Both the position numbers and the translations under genes were made by a program. Below, one piece after another: positions 44,656-56,675 of a stretch of DNA of 64,000 nt. The stretch's first letter is position 1, and the number at the start of each line of letters is the position of its first letter. The stretch comes from Xiphias gladius (taxonomy: Eukaryota; Chordata; Actinopteri; Istiophoriformes; Xiphiidae). The stretch lies in NCBI RefSeq assembly GCF_016859285.1, contig NC_053413.1, positions 23,626,939 to 23,690,938 of the forward strand, in the 5' to 3' direction. The notes beneath the pieces are model-generated. The model did not search any database. It was not told where the DNA came from and saw only the letters and a list, made by a program, of their open reading frames with translations.

Positions 44656-46656
44656 ATGTCGTCCCAAGTCAGACTGAGGCTCCTGCCGAGTGCCAGATGT
44701 TTGTTCGACGAGCCCGTTCAGGTGAAGGTGGCCGGGCTGAGGTCGAGGCAGGTGGTCACCCTGAGAGCCGGATCAACAGACGAGAGGGGAGTGCTGTTCA
44801 GATCCTCAGCCACCTACAGGGCTGATGAGACCGGGGAGATCGACCTGGACAGAGACCCCTCACTCAGCGGGAGCTACGTCGGGGTCGAACCCATGGGTCT
44901 GCTGTGGTCAATGAAGGCAGACACCTTGCACCAACAGTTTCAAAAAATGAATTCGCTAAACCCCCACGTGGTGAAGTTCTCTGTGCATGAGGAGGAGAGC
45001 GAAGGAAGAATTCTAGCAGAGGAGACTAACGAGAGGTTTCTGACCAGACAGGGGGTCAGCCGGCTCCCCGTCAAAGAGGGGAATATTCGTGGAGTCCTGT
45101 TCACTCCCCCAGGCTGGTGGATTTGTTGTCGTCTATTTCAGGCTTTAATTAACATAATTAGCATGTTTAAAGGACAATACTTGTGCTATGTTAACTTTTT
45201 TTTTCATCGAAATCTTAGAAGACAAACCAAGTCTGAATTTATCCTAACAAGTATTGTCTGTGTAGCCACTAATTATAATAATGTATACTAATATGTATAG
45301 CTTATGATTCGTGCCAAGTCCAATGTTTTTCAAAGTTGTTTTTTGGCTGGCATAACTCTTTATAATGAACATAACCAGACTGTGCCTTAGTGGTAGCGGT
45401 TCTACATATTAATTATAGGAAAACATGAAAAGATGCATCATCATATTTTCAGATGTATGTAATCTTGCATTGTATTATGTCCTCTGATTCAGGAGAAGGC
45501 CCGTTCCCTGGGGTGTTGGATCTGTACACTTTCAGAGGACGTTTATCTGAGAAAAAGGCGTCTCTGCTGGCCAGTCAAGGATTTGTGGTTCTGTCTGTAG
45601 TGGCGTATGGCTATGACGACATGCCGAGGAACATCAAAGAGGTTCATCTGGATTATTTTGAGGAAGCGATAGAGTTTTTAAAAAAACAAGACAAGGTTAG
45701 TTCTCCGAATCTCTGAGAATCTTGATTTTTGGACACACATCTCTTCGTTTGGTTGCGTCTGTTACAGTGTGTTATCTGGAGAAGGCTAAGTAAGGTAGCC
45801 CAGATGCTCTTCTCCCGAGCCACATCCTGTAGTTCTTACTGGTGGATCAAGAGGCTTTTCCAGGCCAGATGGGATACACAGTCCCTGTAGGATGTTCTGA
45901 CAGAGAAGTCTTGGTTGAAGTGCAATTCATGTTTATCTGTAGACAAGCCCATCTGTACGACATCACAATAAATAGAATAAATACAGTGAAAAGGTAACTT
46001 ATATTTGTAGTTTGTTTTTGTCACTTGTAATTGTTTTTTTTCCACAGGTGGCCAGTAAAGGAGTTGGTGTAATATCCCTTTCAAAAACCGGAGATGTTGC
46101 ACTTTCAATAGCCTCTTACCTGCCAGATGTCAAGGCCACAGTGTGGATCAACGGCTGCTGTGCCAACACAGCTTTACCCCTCTATTATAAGAAAAGCCAA
46201 ATCCATCCTGCGTTGATGTTTGACCTCAGCAAGGTCATTCCCACTGATTCGGGAGCCAGCATAGTCAGGTATGTTATGAAAAATCCCCTGGCCGAGGAGA
46301 ACAAGGCCAGTCTGGTCCCCATTGAACGAGCAAAGGGACATTTCCTCTTTGCTGCTGGAGAGGACGACCTCAACTGGGACAGCAAGGCTTACATGGACGA
46401 GATGGTGGCGAGACTGAAGCGTCATGGGAAGGAGAACTTTGAGAGTCTGAGTTACCCGGGAGCAGGACATTACCTAGAGCCACCTTATGGACCCTACTGC
46501 CCTTCCAGCCATCACTGGATTGTGGGTGCACAGGTCCTGTGGGGGGGTGAGCCCAGGTCCCACGCAGCAGCTGAAGTCCACCTGTGGAAGAAGATCCAGG
46601 AGTTCTTGAGAACTCACCTGAGCTGTGATGCTACACGGTCTAAAGCCAAGTTATAG
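44656..46656 (+). CDS. Acyl-CoA thioesterase / BAAT-family protein, copy D
   Basis: Exons 44656-45112, 45493-45695 and 46048-46656, encoding 422 residues. Human ACOT1 is 421, and by this count the likely nucleophile is Ser232, the same number as in ACOT1. Exon 2 is 15 bases longer than in A and C (TFRGRLSEKKA). The elbow reads ISLSKTGD, so the Gly after SK is Thr. The acid (GEDDLNW, 326/327) and His361 (GHYLEPPY) are intact. The end of the protein (HHWIVGAQVLWGG) is closer to A than to B. C-terminal AKL is a PTS1. The exon 1 donor appears to be GC (CCAG|GCTGG) rather than GT; other nearby GT sites break the frame or give a stop. The frame is otherwise open and the gene is probably functional. 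Confidence 0.88.
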
Positions 46657-47440
46657 ATGCAAACATATCGATACAAACATTAGGCAAAAAAAAGCTGTTT
46701 TACGTTGAATTTCACAAATTGTTTGACCCAACTAAAAGTGCCTTACATTGTGGCTCACTTTCTGTTTGTTTCTGTAGTTACTGCTCTAAACTTACTTTCT
46801 GGCATTTTATTTGAAGCATTTTATCTGTTTAAATTCTGCGCACTTCATTGCTCACTATAAGCAGGTAGCTCTAGTCGGAGTGCGAGCATGTATTTTTCTT
46901 AGTGGCTCATCATGTAGATTCTTTGCTTACAAACTGGACTGTGGTGATGAAAAGTTTGACTTTATTAGAATCAAGACTGTAGTGTTACTCTAATGTAAAT
47001 GTAATAACTTTTTGTAAAGACCAGGATTATAATACAGTAAGAGTATGACATTAGAAAGAATTAAGGATCTTTTCCTTTCTATTTTGGAGATGTGACACCA
47101 AAAGAAAAACATTTTATGATATTAGTCGATATTGTGTGTAAAATCTTAAACTGCAATAAAACATTTCAACATAAAATTTGTATGCACAACAGATTAAAAT
47201 GTGCTAAATATGTCACGCAGGCAAAAAAAAGAGAGAATGTCTTAAACACTGATTGCCTCAAAACACTTTCCACTGTTTTCGGTTTCATTGTTTTTACGCC
47301 TCTTGTATTTAGTTGTATTGAAGAAGACTTGGTGGAAAATTGTAAAGCTTTTATGAGTTGATGTTTCAAGCTTTCCTTCAGATAGGGTACAGGAATCGGC
47401 AGCTGGTTACATCGCAACAGCCTTGGCAAAACCGAATAGA
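46657..47440. other. 3' flank of copy D
   Basis: The first ~100 bases resemble the 3' flank of B, including AAAAGTGCCTTACATTGTGG. Then unique AT-rich sequence with no gene seen. Confidence 0.55.
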
Positions 47441-47628
47441 ATAGAACTAATAAGGAAATGAGAGGCTGGGAACAAAAAAAAACAACTTATGGGTAACTAT
47501 CTCACCCTGTCTCTGTTGCAAATGGATAACAGGTTATTGTTCCTGGCAAGTTCACTATTGTGTACGTTCATCAAGATGGCAGAGCCAGCCTTTATCTGCC
47601 TCCCGAGTTTATCAGGCAGCACTGTTGA

Positions 47629-47632
<4 letters not shown>
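47441..47632. other. Unique, complex stretch; possible conserved non-coding element
   Basis: Balanced, low-repeat DNA with phrases such as GGATAACAGGTTATTGTTCC and AGTTTATCAGGCAGCACTGT. No open frame. The CNE suggestion is an impression from composition only. Confidence 0.25.
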
Positions 47633-47633
<1 letters not shown>

Positions 47634-47675
<42 letters not shown>

Positions 47676-47690
47676 TCTCTTCCTCTGCCG
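47634..47690. repeat. (CT)n microsatellite
   Basis: About 18 perfect CT units followed by interrupted ones. Confidence 0.92.
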
Positions 47691-49944
47691 CTCTTTGTGT
47701 TTCTGTCTCCAACTGCTCCTTTCGTGTCATTTCAGCTTGACAGAGCCTTCAGCCACCTCTGGCTTATGGAAGGCAGGGAATTATTTGTTTCACTACTTTA
47801 TCTGCACAAATAGATGTAGAAACATCAGGAACTTGAGGTCGAGGTTCTATTTGAACTTCCGTGTTCCTCGGGTCAAAGCGGATTCATTTTGGTGTGTTAG
47901 GGAGGGACGGTGTAGCAACAGAGGCCACGCGAGTTCCCATGAACCGGAGTCGGGTCATGGTGTGTATTTTTTGATCCGCTGTCCTGTACGCTGCAGGATC
48001 ACAAATTGCTTTTCTACTAGTGTCTGCGCATTTTCTGAAAGAGGGCTTCTCTCACTTGTCTGTCTGAAAAGCTGAAGCATGTCCTTAACGTTTTGTAGGA
48101 CCAAAACTCTGAATAAAATGTGTTTGTGCTGCTGCTGTTGACCCACTTGGAGCCCACACATAATCCTGTATCTGTACGAATGCTTCTTTTACTATCTTTG
48201 TTGTCCTTTAATTTAGCTGTGTGACCAGGTTGGTCTCTCTCCTGAGTTTGTTATTTGTACTGTGTGCAAGCACACAACTACCCAGAGTGCCAGACTCAAA
48301 TTCTCGTATATTTGTGCACATTTGCGCAAGAAAACGTGATTCTGATTTCAAATATACCATCTGCACCGAATGGTAAAGCGTGAGCACCTCCTCCGTCACC
48401 AAAGATAACATGAGGCTTTGACAGCTACAACTCCCCCGGGGCATTGACAGCTCATGGGATGTGAATGTTGTTGTTGAAAGTTAAATACTACGGATGCTCG
48501 TTTTCCCTTCTACGCCCAAATTTGAACTTTTGAACCTCAGGTCATGAATTCAGTTGCCTGGCTCGCTTCCTTCATCTCTTCGCTATGGTTAAATCGTGTC
48601 TTTTGCCGGGGACGGAAAAGAGAGGGAGGTTTAGGAAAGCGTGACACATCCAGTGCCGATCTAGGTGTGCCCACAATTACACACCTGCGTCATAAATCTC
48701 GCTGCTCCAACAGTCGCGTCAGCAGCATTAACAGAAACAAAGAAGCTCTACCCCCATACCATTACCACACTGTTGTTGTTTTGCAGTTTATCATCACTTT
48801 ACTTTAAGCCTACAGCAGTCTGCCATTACTCTTCTGATTGAGAACAAATGCCAGTCTGCCTCTGACAGGATATCCATCACGATGCCGCGTTCTGCGATTG
48901 TAGCTGCAGGCGCCCCGTGTACGCCAGCCACAACTGCTGGATTTTTAATGAGCAGTTATGACAGGGAAGCAGGAAGCCGCGCTGAAAGGGGAAACAAAAT
49001 CAAAGAGCAAACATCCAGATACTGCAACACGCTCTTTAAAGTGATCCGGGTCTGTCTGAGGATCGCGAAACCCCGTCCCGCCCGTTGGTTTAGCCTCAGA
49101 TAGAGGCGTTTCGAGCGGCACAGATGTAGGCACAGCTTGACCGGGTTTTAGCAGGCTTCTACCAATGCTGCGATTGAGTGTGTTTATTATTTTTTCTTTA
49201 AATCAACTTTATTTTTGTGCCAGATTTCGTGGGCATTTTTTTAAATAATCTGGATTTTGATGGCAGGCCCCAGCACCTTGTCTTGAGTTAGCAGCTAAAA
49301 ATTGAAGTTCACGCTCAGTCACACAGCACCTGGTCAAGGTGATGCAGGATTTGAATGTTGAATGGATAAATGGCTGGAGAAAGGTTGACAATGACTGGAT
49401 GTGTTTACTTTGTTAAAACAAATTTTGACCAAAACGAGACCCGGGTCACCTTCCTACAACTTGACCGAGGTACAAGCATGTAACACTTCCCTGACTTAAA
49501 AACACACGCTGACAGTGAACGTAACCCAGGCGGCATATTATGTTCCTCGAAAAGGTATTTTATTTAGTCGTAGTATATAAAAGTCATTTCTAGGTGACAG
49601 GGTTAGACTCGGTGAAAGTAGAATGAACAATGTGACCAAAAGAAAATGTTTACGTTCTTACTGGCACAATGATTCTGCCTTGCACAGCCTTCGTTAATGT
49701 TTCCCATGCTTACTTTGACTGTACATAAGCACGGGACGAATTTCAGCATCGGTCAAAACATCCCACGGATCTTTGCATGCGAGTGTTTTTTGTTTCGTTT
49801 TTTTTTTTGTTTTTTTCAGCTGTGTTCAATCGCTCGGGTTGGCCAGAGTAAAAAAAAAAACAAAAAACAAACTGTGTTGGGTTTGTGCTGTGTGTTTAAA
49901 CTGGTTAAAAAAAAAAAAAAAGACCCGGCTATCATGTCACCCCT
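47691..49944. other. Intergenic DNA without recognised gene
   Basis: Mixed-composition sequence. Open frames are short, lack good splice context and match nothing I know. Confidence 0.45.
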
Positions 49945-50095
49945 GTGTATAATTAGCTGCCATACATGTAATTAGCACAGCGGGCCAATGGCAAGGGCTG
50001 ATGGGAGTCAGGATCTCTGTTCCCATCTGGCGCAAATGTATCTATTTATTCATTTGAGCGATTGTAGACGATAGAGAGACCGCATCGCGCATGTT
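49945..50095. other. Possible conserved non-coding regulatory element
   Basis: Two TAATTAG homeodomain-type sites (in TATAATTAGCTGCC and TGTAATTAGCACAG), a CCAAT motif (GGGCCAATGGCA) and an E-box-like CATCTGG lie within ~90 bases of unique sequence. Such clustering is typical of vertebrate enhancers. No conservation data were available. Confidence 0.3.
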
Positions 50096-51180
50096 TTTGT
50101 CAGTCCCGTAGTTCTGATTATGCCGTGAACCGGCACAACCTGGGAAGTGTTGAAAGCATCAAAAGACGGGACACATTAGAGACATAAAAGAGCCCACAGT
50201 TCCTTAAATTCAGACAGCTCTAACTCTTGAAAGCCACAACTCTTTTTATATTTGAAACTCAAAAAGAATCTCTTGCACTTTGCTCAATAATGCATCAAAC
50301 GTCAACCTCCTTTTCTTCCGCATTCCAAGTTGCTCTAAAAAGCCCTTGGTTTCCAGGGTCTGTTATCTCGTTTGCCGACTGAGGACGAGACGCTACAGAC
50401 CGAAACAGTGATTTTAGTCCAAATGGGTGTTACAGGATTTCTAACCTTTCTGACCCTTTAAAATGTGTTTATTTCAGTTTGCAAACGAAGCCCGTCCTGC
50501 TTTTAAAAAATAACGGCTGTGTACAATGTTGGGTCAGTTTAAAAACAGGAAAAATCTGTCAAACCTGGAGTCAAAATCTCGAAGCTTCAGGTGGAAACTG
50601 GTGCTGATGTTTGTTGATTTGGAGTCTGGAATAGGAGCATTATTAAGACTTGTTGTTTTCCTCTCACCTGAAACTGAAATCTTGTCTTATTCTTTCAAAG
50701 CCCTTTTTTCAAGTCTAACATTAGCTAAACTTTAGTCTAAAAACGTCCTTATTAAGAGTTCAGCAGTCAAAAACTCCGCTAGTCTGCTTCATTTGGACTT
50801 TGTGCGTTTGGTTTGATCAGATTTGATTGACAGTAGACGGCAGCATAAGAAAACTACCCACCATCATCAGATTTGGAATCAAATATTGCTGCTGTACATC
50901 CTAATTGGTACACATCGGTCCCAGCTCAGTACAAAGACTGGAAAAAAATAAAAATAAAAACCCACAGCCAGCCTCCGCCAAAAGAGGAGACATACAGTAT
51001 AGCTTCAAAAAGCTTCAAAATTCTCTCACTCCGTGCCATCTCTATCTCTATCTTGTTAGCAAGCTCGTCCCAAAAATAGTGAGTCGGGTTTTGTTTGTGC
51101 GAAGCCGGCAAATTTACAATGAGGGCAAGACATCAGAGATGCTCTGCGTAGCAACTGGGCTATTGATATTGAAATAAGCC
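50096..51180. other. Intergenic DNA, nothing recognised
   Basis: No repeat or gene that I can support. Confidence 0.4.
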
Positions 51181-51189
51181 CCATGGCAG

Positions 51190-51420
51190 AGGCTCCCGAA
51201 GCAGTTTGCCGATCGACGCGTTAAATTGATACGCACACGGGGGAAACGACGGCTTTTCGGAACGGTCAGACGCCGCTGGTGATGAAGCCGGGCTAGCAGC
51301 GTCCTTCTGCTCCCGGCGTCGATGCTAAGCTAAGCGAGCGCCGGAGCACATGCTGCGCTCACGCAAAGTCGGCAGAATGAGAAGAGACGGAAAGCCCCTC
51401 CCCCCCGTCATTCCCGCTGT
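51190..51420. other. CpG-rich patch
   Basis: Raised CG content, with phrases such as CGATCGACGCGTTAAATTGA and GCTAAGCTAAGCGAGCGCCG. It could be a small CpG island or a repeat. No linked exon was found. Confidence 0.35.
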
Positions 51421-53580
51421 GGTAGTGCTCATGCATTTTTCCGAGATGGTTACCCATACCGCCAACCGTGCAGTCACATGGTTTAGCCGGGTATTTGTAG
51501 AGGTCCGTTAACAAGATACAAGCAAACTGTGCGCGGCTCCTTTGAATAAGCTGAATAGATGGGGTGTTAACATTCGAGGTTATTCAGATGTAACTGCCGG
51601 CAGTGGTAGTTTGGCCGCCATTGGGCCGCAGGGTTGTCGATACCTCATGTAGTTCTTCTCACCGAGTGTTAGGGGGGACGGGACCATTGCTGTCCAATAT
51701 TCCCAATATCTCCAACTCCGAATTACAACTAGGAGGCTGAAATGAATGAGTTTTATTTCTGACTCGACGACATGAATCCAGTATAAGTCTGTAATGAATG
51801 AACAGAATATGAAATTGAAAATAAATCTCATTTAAGTCCCAGGAAGAACGTAATCAAAAAGGGATTTCCCCAAATGTTTCCAGTCTGATGTCATAATTAG
51901 AAATCAATAAATAAATATATCTTTTTGGTATTTTCATATTTTATTTCACTGTCACTTATGCCATGTGTAAATTTTACTTCTCATCATGAAAATCTTCTGT
52001 GAATGCAGTTCACTAAAAGCTTTCTCCTCACGCGGCAAAAATTCAGTCCTGGTGGGGAGACACGTCAATGCTTTACCGTTCTATTTGTCAGTTGACTTAA
52101 AAAGTAGCCACATTTTAATATAGTGAGTTTAAAAACAATGGAATCAGCCTATGACAAAAAAAAAATGACCCAGGTTGTTAAAACCCCCGACACAGAGTTT
52201 TTCTTTGTCTAGCTGGAAAATAAATCTTGCTCGGTCAATATGATTTGAGCATCTGTGATGACCCGTGAAGAAAATCGGTGTTTGATTTTATACATAAATG
52301 GGCAACAGTAAAAAAGTAGAGTGTGTCAATTCACATTCACTGTTTTCATCCAGCGACATGAATTGCCTTTTCATTTACATAACCAGGAGCGCCTCTAAAC
52401 CCTTTTTTATCTTTGGACCCTGTTTCTTTCCCTGCATCACACACTCAAAAACAAGCAGAGCTGCCATATCATCTCCTTTTAATTCATTTAACAACTACAC
52501 AAGGAATCGGCGACTGAAGAAACATTTATTCAAATCCCCCCAGCAGTTCAGCAGTTTGGCAGCTCTCCACAGGCCTTCGCCAAGATGCAGGCGAAGGCCC
52601 ATGTGAGCCAGGCTTTGGAAACAGACGATCAAAGACTCCCGTGCCTCTGGCAAAGGCATAAAATCTGCTTGTTCGTCCCGCAGGTTCGGTCATTTGAACT
52701 AATCCCAGCGAGACCCGCAAAGGTTCACGGAGGCTCGGCAACACGGGCGGCCCCAGCAAATTTCCACGTGTCAGAGCTGCATGGAAGCGTGCATATTTAT
52801 AGTTTTCGGAGTCATGTTCGCTAATGCTGTGTAAATGTATGTATTTATGCAAAAAAGGCAGTAAATGATGAGAAAATCCAACTTTATACCCTTATTTTTT
52901 TCCTGTCTCTGATAGATCCGTTAGAATAGAGGCGATCACATCCATAAAACCCGCTTTCCCTGAGACATTCTGCCTGTCTTTAGGTGTAGAGGTACTTCTT
53001 TTTTTTTGGACTCTACTCTACTACTGTCTGCATCTGGGTCATTGGATGTCACGTATTCCGGTGCGAAACGGTTTCCCCTAATGACGTAGTGCCTCGCACA
53101 GCCTCACGAGGGTACTATATAGCTAAACATTTGGAGACTGAAACACAACACCGCAGGTAACGGTGGTCCACTTTCGAGGGGATGACGCATTCTCGCGGGA
53201 CTGGTGGAAAGAAAAAAAAAAAGAAGAAGAAGAAGAAGAGTCCTACATAACTTAAGTAAGCCTCAAGCGGCCAGTAGACTCGGGGTTTCTTGAATTCCAC
53301 ACTACTCATGTTAAATACAAAGGTATCTCCCTGGATCAGCAAAGAAATGGGACCCCCCCCTTCCCTACTTGTAAGAATAAAGACTTAAGACATTAAAGCA
53401 CCAGCTTCATGTAGGGAACATGCAGCAGAAAACCAAGAGAGCGGGTTTAAATAAATCAAACCTATACTTGTGTCCTAAAAACCACTGTATCAATGACGTA
53501 CCCCACCACTTTAGCTCCTAACTAAAGCAAACCAAAATAAACAAAGCGGCTTCCTGCCACATCTTCCATTCACTACTTAA
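51421..53580. other. Intergenic DNA, nothing recognised
   Basis: Short open frames only. There is a short (GAA)n run near 53220-53238. No gene supported. Confidence 0.4.
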
Positions 53581-53840
53581 ACCACCGAGATATCCTGCAA
53601 ACGGCGTAGTCGCGCAAAAGCAGGCTGGCGCCCCCGGCGGCGCGGAGAGAAGCCTGTGCAAAACTAGTGGCGGCACAGCTTTTGTACGCCTAGGGGCTGC
53701 CCTGGGCAAACCGATCGGCGACCAGGAAGCACTGAGGCAACTGCCCGTTCACAACCGATCACAGCAGCCCATCTGCGGCTCATCGGGCACGCAGCCGCAC
53801 CACCACAGCTCAGTAGTCGCTAGTAGCCATACGCTGCGCT
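53580..53840. other. CpG-rich patch
   Basis: GC-rich stretch including CGCCCCCGGCGGCGCGGAGA, in contrast to AT-rich flanks. Possibly a CpG island or an old repeat. Confidence 0.35.
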
Positions 53841-54220
53841 GGATCTTGCTTTAAAAAAGACTTTAAACGCTCCTGTTGTTATTTCATTTTGATTTTTTTA
53901 CTACATGAAAGACGTACAAGCTGTTGAGCACAGACGGGCTTCTTCTGAGAAGGAACACACTCGACTGGCCTCAGGAGAAAAAAGATATCTGGGGGTTTCT
54001 ATACTGTTTGGATGATCCGTAGTTCTTGCCTCTCAGAAGGTGGTTGAGTACAATACTTCAGAAAAAAAAAAACCTCTTTGGTAAAGTTTCTGAACTTAGT
54101 AGGCACCCAGTTACCTTAGTTACAGCAGCTAGAGTGCGTGTAATTAAAACACCGTACTTTGCAAATCCTTTACTCGAGCTGATCTGGCACATGTCTCTCT
54201 TTTTTTTTTTTCATATACAG

Positions 54221-54325
54221 GTGACAGCAACACCCCTCTCGGTCCGACTGAAAGAATCGGGAGAGTCGGGAGGGACAGTGGCTGGGGCGTCCTCAACTGG
54301 AACCACAAATGAAGAACCTGATTGA
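54221..54325 (+). CDS. Candidate isolated terminal exon, unknown gene
   Basis: A long T tract and catatacag acceptor lead into 34 open codons, then TGA. The peptide is Ser/Gly/Thr-rich (VTATPLSVRLKESGESGG at its start) and acidic at its end. I recognise no family and found no partner exon, so it may be chance. Confidence 0.15.
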   Translation: MTATPLSVRLKESGESGGTVAGASSTGTTNEEPD

Positions 54326-55387
54326 ATTCTCAGGCCGTCACCGGGGCAGATAAAGCACGTTGGAAGAGGCGCCGCTGGGGTTTCCGACGTTTTTCGGATA
54401 AGGCAAACTGATAGGTGAGTTTACTGGCAAGTGGATACCCACAGTGGTTACACACCATACGTAAAAAATGAATAGTACGTGTCCATTCGGGACACTTTGT
54501 GACACGATACTGCCCGTGCATGCACACAGGATGGATCGCCATGAAATTTGGTACAGGCATGTATTGCACAGACAGGATTTCTTTACCACTTTGAGACGTT
54601 TGCAGTCAGTCATAACTCCTTTTTTCTCCCCGTCCATAGCGTTCTGTTCCTACATGCATTTCACCTTTGAATTGAAAGAACTGCTGTTAGGGGATCCTTT
54701 CTTTCGTAGTCCACCGGCTAGATTAAAAGAACACGGATGAAAGCAAACGTGGAAGAAGCTGCACAGAGAGGCTGGTAAATAATAGGTCTGGACCCGCCTT
54801 CGGCATGGATGCGTGGGCGAAGCGCGGATGGAGTCGAGGGAAAGCAAAGTGCAGCTTCATCTCGTACGCAGCGTGAGTTCTGCGCAAGAGACGAAACCAC
54901 TGGGAGGTGTGTGTCTGTCTGTGTGTGACAGCCGAACCTCACATGAACCTGTGGCCTCCTTTTTTAAGGTCTGGTGACAGCCAAGAGACGAGAGAGGGGA
55001 CACAGTGGTTATATATTGAATCCCATGTGTAAAGGGAAAGAGAGATGAGGAGGTGTCTGCGTGCTTGAACAAATTAGGTGAAGGATAAAACCATCAGACG
55101 CAGAGGAGCGGCTGGATTCTTGCCGTTTCATTTTCCCCCGCTCCCCTTGGACGCCGTCGTGCCCTTGAGCAAGGCATGTACTTCCCAGCCTCTCCGCTGG
55201 AGCAGGACACAGCTGGTCGGTGGTTCCCCCGGCACAACTGTGCGTCGTGTGAAAATGAAAAAGGTTTTGGCTGAAAAAGAGAAAGTGATGGTGGCGAGTC
55301 TCGTTGGGGCCTCGCCCCTGCTACAGATCCCAGTCTCTTCTCCAAACGATGTGATTTCAACGGCTTCGTCTGACCTCGCTTCGTTTT

Positions 55388-55480
55388 AGACCGGTGGCTC
55401 CCGGCCGCTTTTTGCCCGTGACCCCCTTAAAATGAAGCAGCTTTCACCCGTGACGCGTCCTCCCACGGTACGGCCACGGT
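55388..55480. repeat. Dispersed repeat fragment (ggctcccggcc...gtgacccccttaaaatg)
   Basis: Reads GTGGCTCCCGGCCGCTTTTT then GTGACCCCCTTAAAATGAAG, close to a common teleost interspersed repeat with the wording 'gtggttcccaacc...tgacccc'. It is related in theme to 6555-6990. Confidence 0.4.
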
Positions 55481-56466
55481 GCGGACGTGACTTGTGAGCA
55501 GTTCAGGTGTGATTACTTCTCAGATTGTTTCCTTTGGAGGATTTTCAGAGGCACGTAAGGGTATAAAAGGTATTCAAGAGCTCACAAGGAAAAATAACCA
55601 AAACGAACAGGCCGGCGGGGTCTGGCACGTTGCGGTTCCTGAAACACCTCCTCTTCTTTTCGTTCTTCACATGGGATGGAAATAAAGTAACGCTGGTTCA
55701 GCACGTCGATCAAAGGCCCTTAGGGTTCAAAGCAGGAAGCCCTCGGCAATAAGGATGCGAGCCTCCTCCTCCTCCTACGCCTCTTGGTTACGCCGCTGAT
55801 GCTGATGATGCACCGGCGATGAAGACTCCACGGTACGATTGCACGGGCTCTTTTAGAGCAGGTGTCGGCTGTTGTTTCCTCTGTCCAGTGTCAGACTTTT
55901 CACCCACATATATATATATATATATGGGGAATTATTACCCTGGAAAAAAACTCGAAGGACTCCGGGGAAATCAGCCATTCAGTCCTTTTCAGCAAAATGA
56001 ATTAAAGGCTTCATTTTGTAAATTTGCTTGATCTAACTTTTTAACCCAGAACAGAAACACATGAGCCTCAGGGCTTTCAATGCAGTCATCGACTTCTAAT
56101 GTTTTTTTCAACCATGTTTTTCTGCTCCCTCACACACTCTCACACACTCTCCCTCTTGCTTCCCTCAGTCGCAGTGGGCCTACCTGCCCCCTAGTGGCTG
56201 CTACCGGTCACAACAGTGTGTACAGGCGACAAAAGGCCACATTCGTGTAAGAATGCTTAGCTGTGCGGGGACCTTTGCATTAAACCCTGTGCCATTGTTT
56301 ACTTATGTCCATCTTCAAATACGACCGGTTTGAGCAATTTGTGCAGTTTTAAAGTGTCCGTATTGGTAAGGTGTCCGCTCTCGTCCTGTGAAGAACGCCA
56401 CCAGCAGGGGGGAGAACAATGAAATGTAAAGTGGATGGACACATATATGAACACACTCAGGTCCGA

Positions 56467-56506
56467 ACACACACACACACAGACACACACAAACACACAC
56501 ACACAC
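56467..56506. repeat. Interrupted (CA)n microsatellite
   Basis: CA units broken by AGA and AAA. Confidence 0.9.
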
Positions 56507-56632
56507 TCGTATTCAAGAGCGACTGTGTGACGGTTGATCTGCTGCATGTGTCCTGCCTACAAAGGCAGGACTTCTCTCCTGTGGGAAACTGTCTGACCAT
56601 CCGCTGTCCTGGCATCGATAGCAGACAGTTTG

Positions 56633-56637
<5 letters not shown>

Positions 56638-56674
<37 letters not shown>
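56638..56674. repeat. (CA)n microsatellite
   Basis: About 18 CA units after a short CG-CA transition. Confidence 0.92.

Positions 56675-56675
<1 letters not shown>

Noticed and set aside
52298..52606. 102-residue frame whose end (RLKKHLF) hints at the C terminus of a LINE protein
   Set aside because: The match is a few residues only and has no neighbouring RT motifs.
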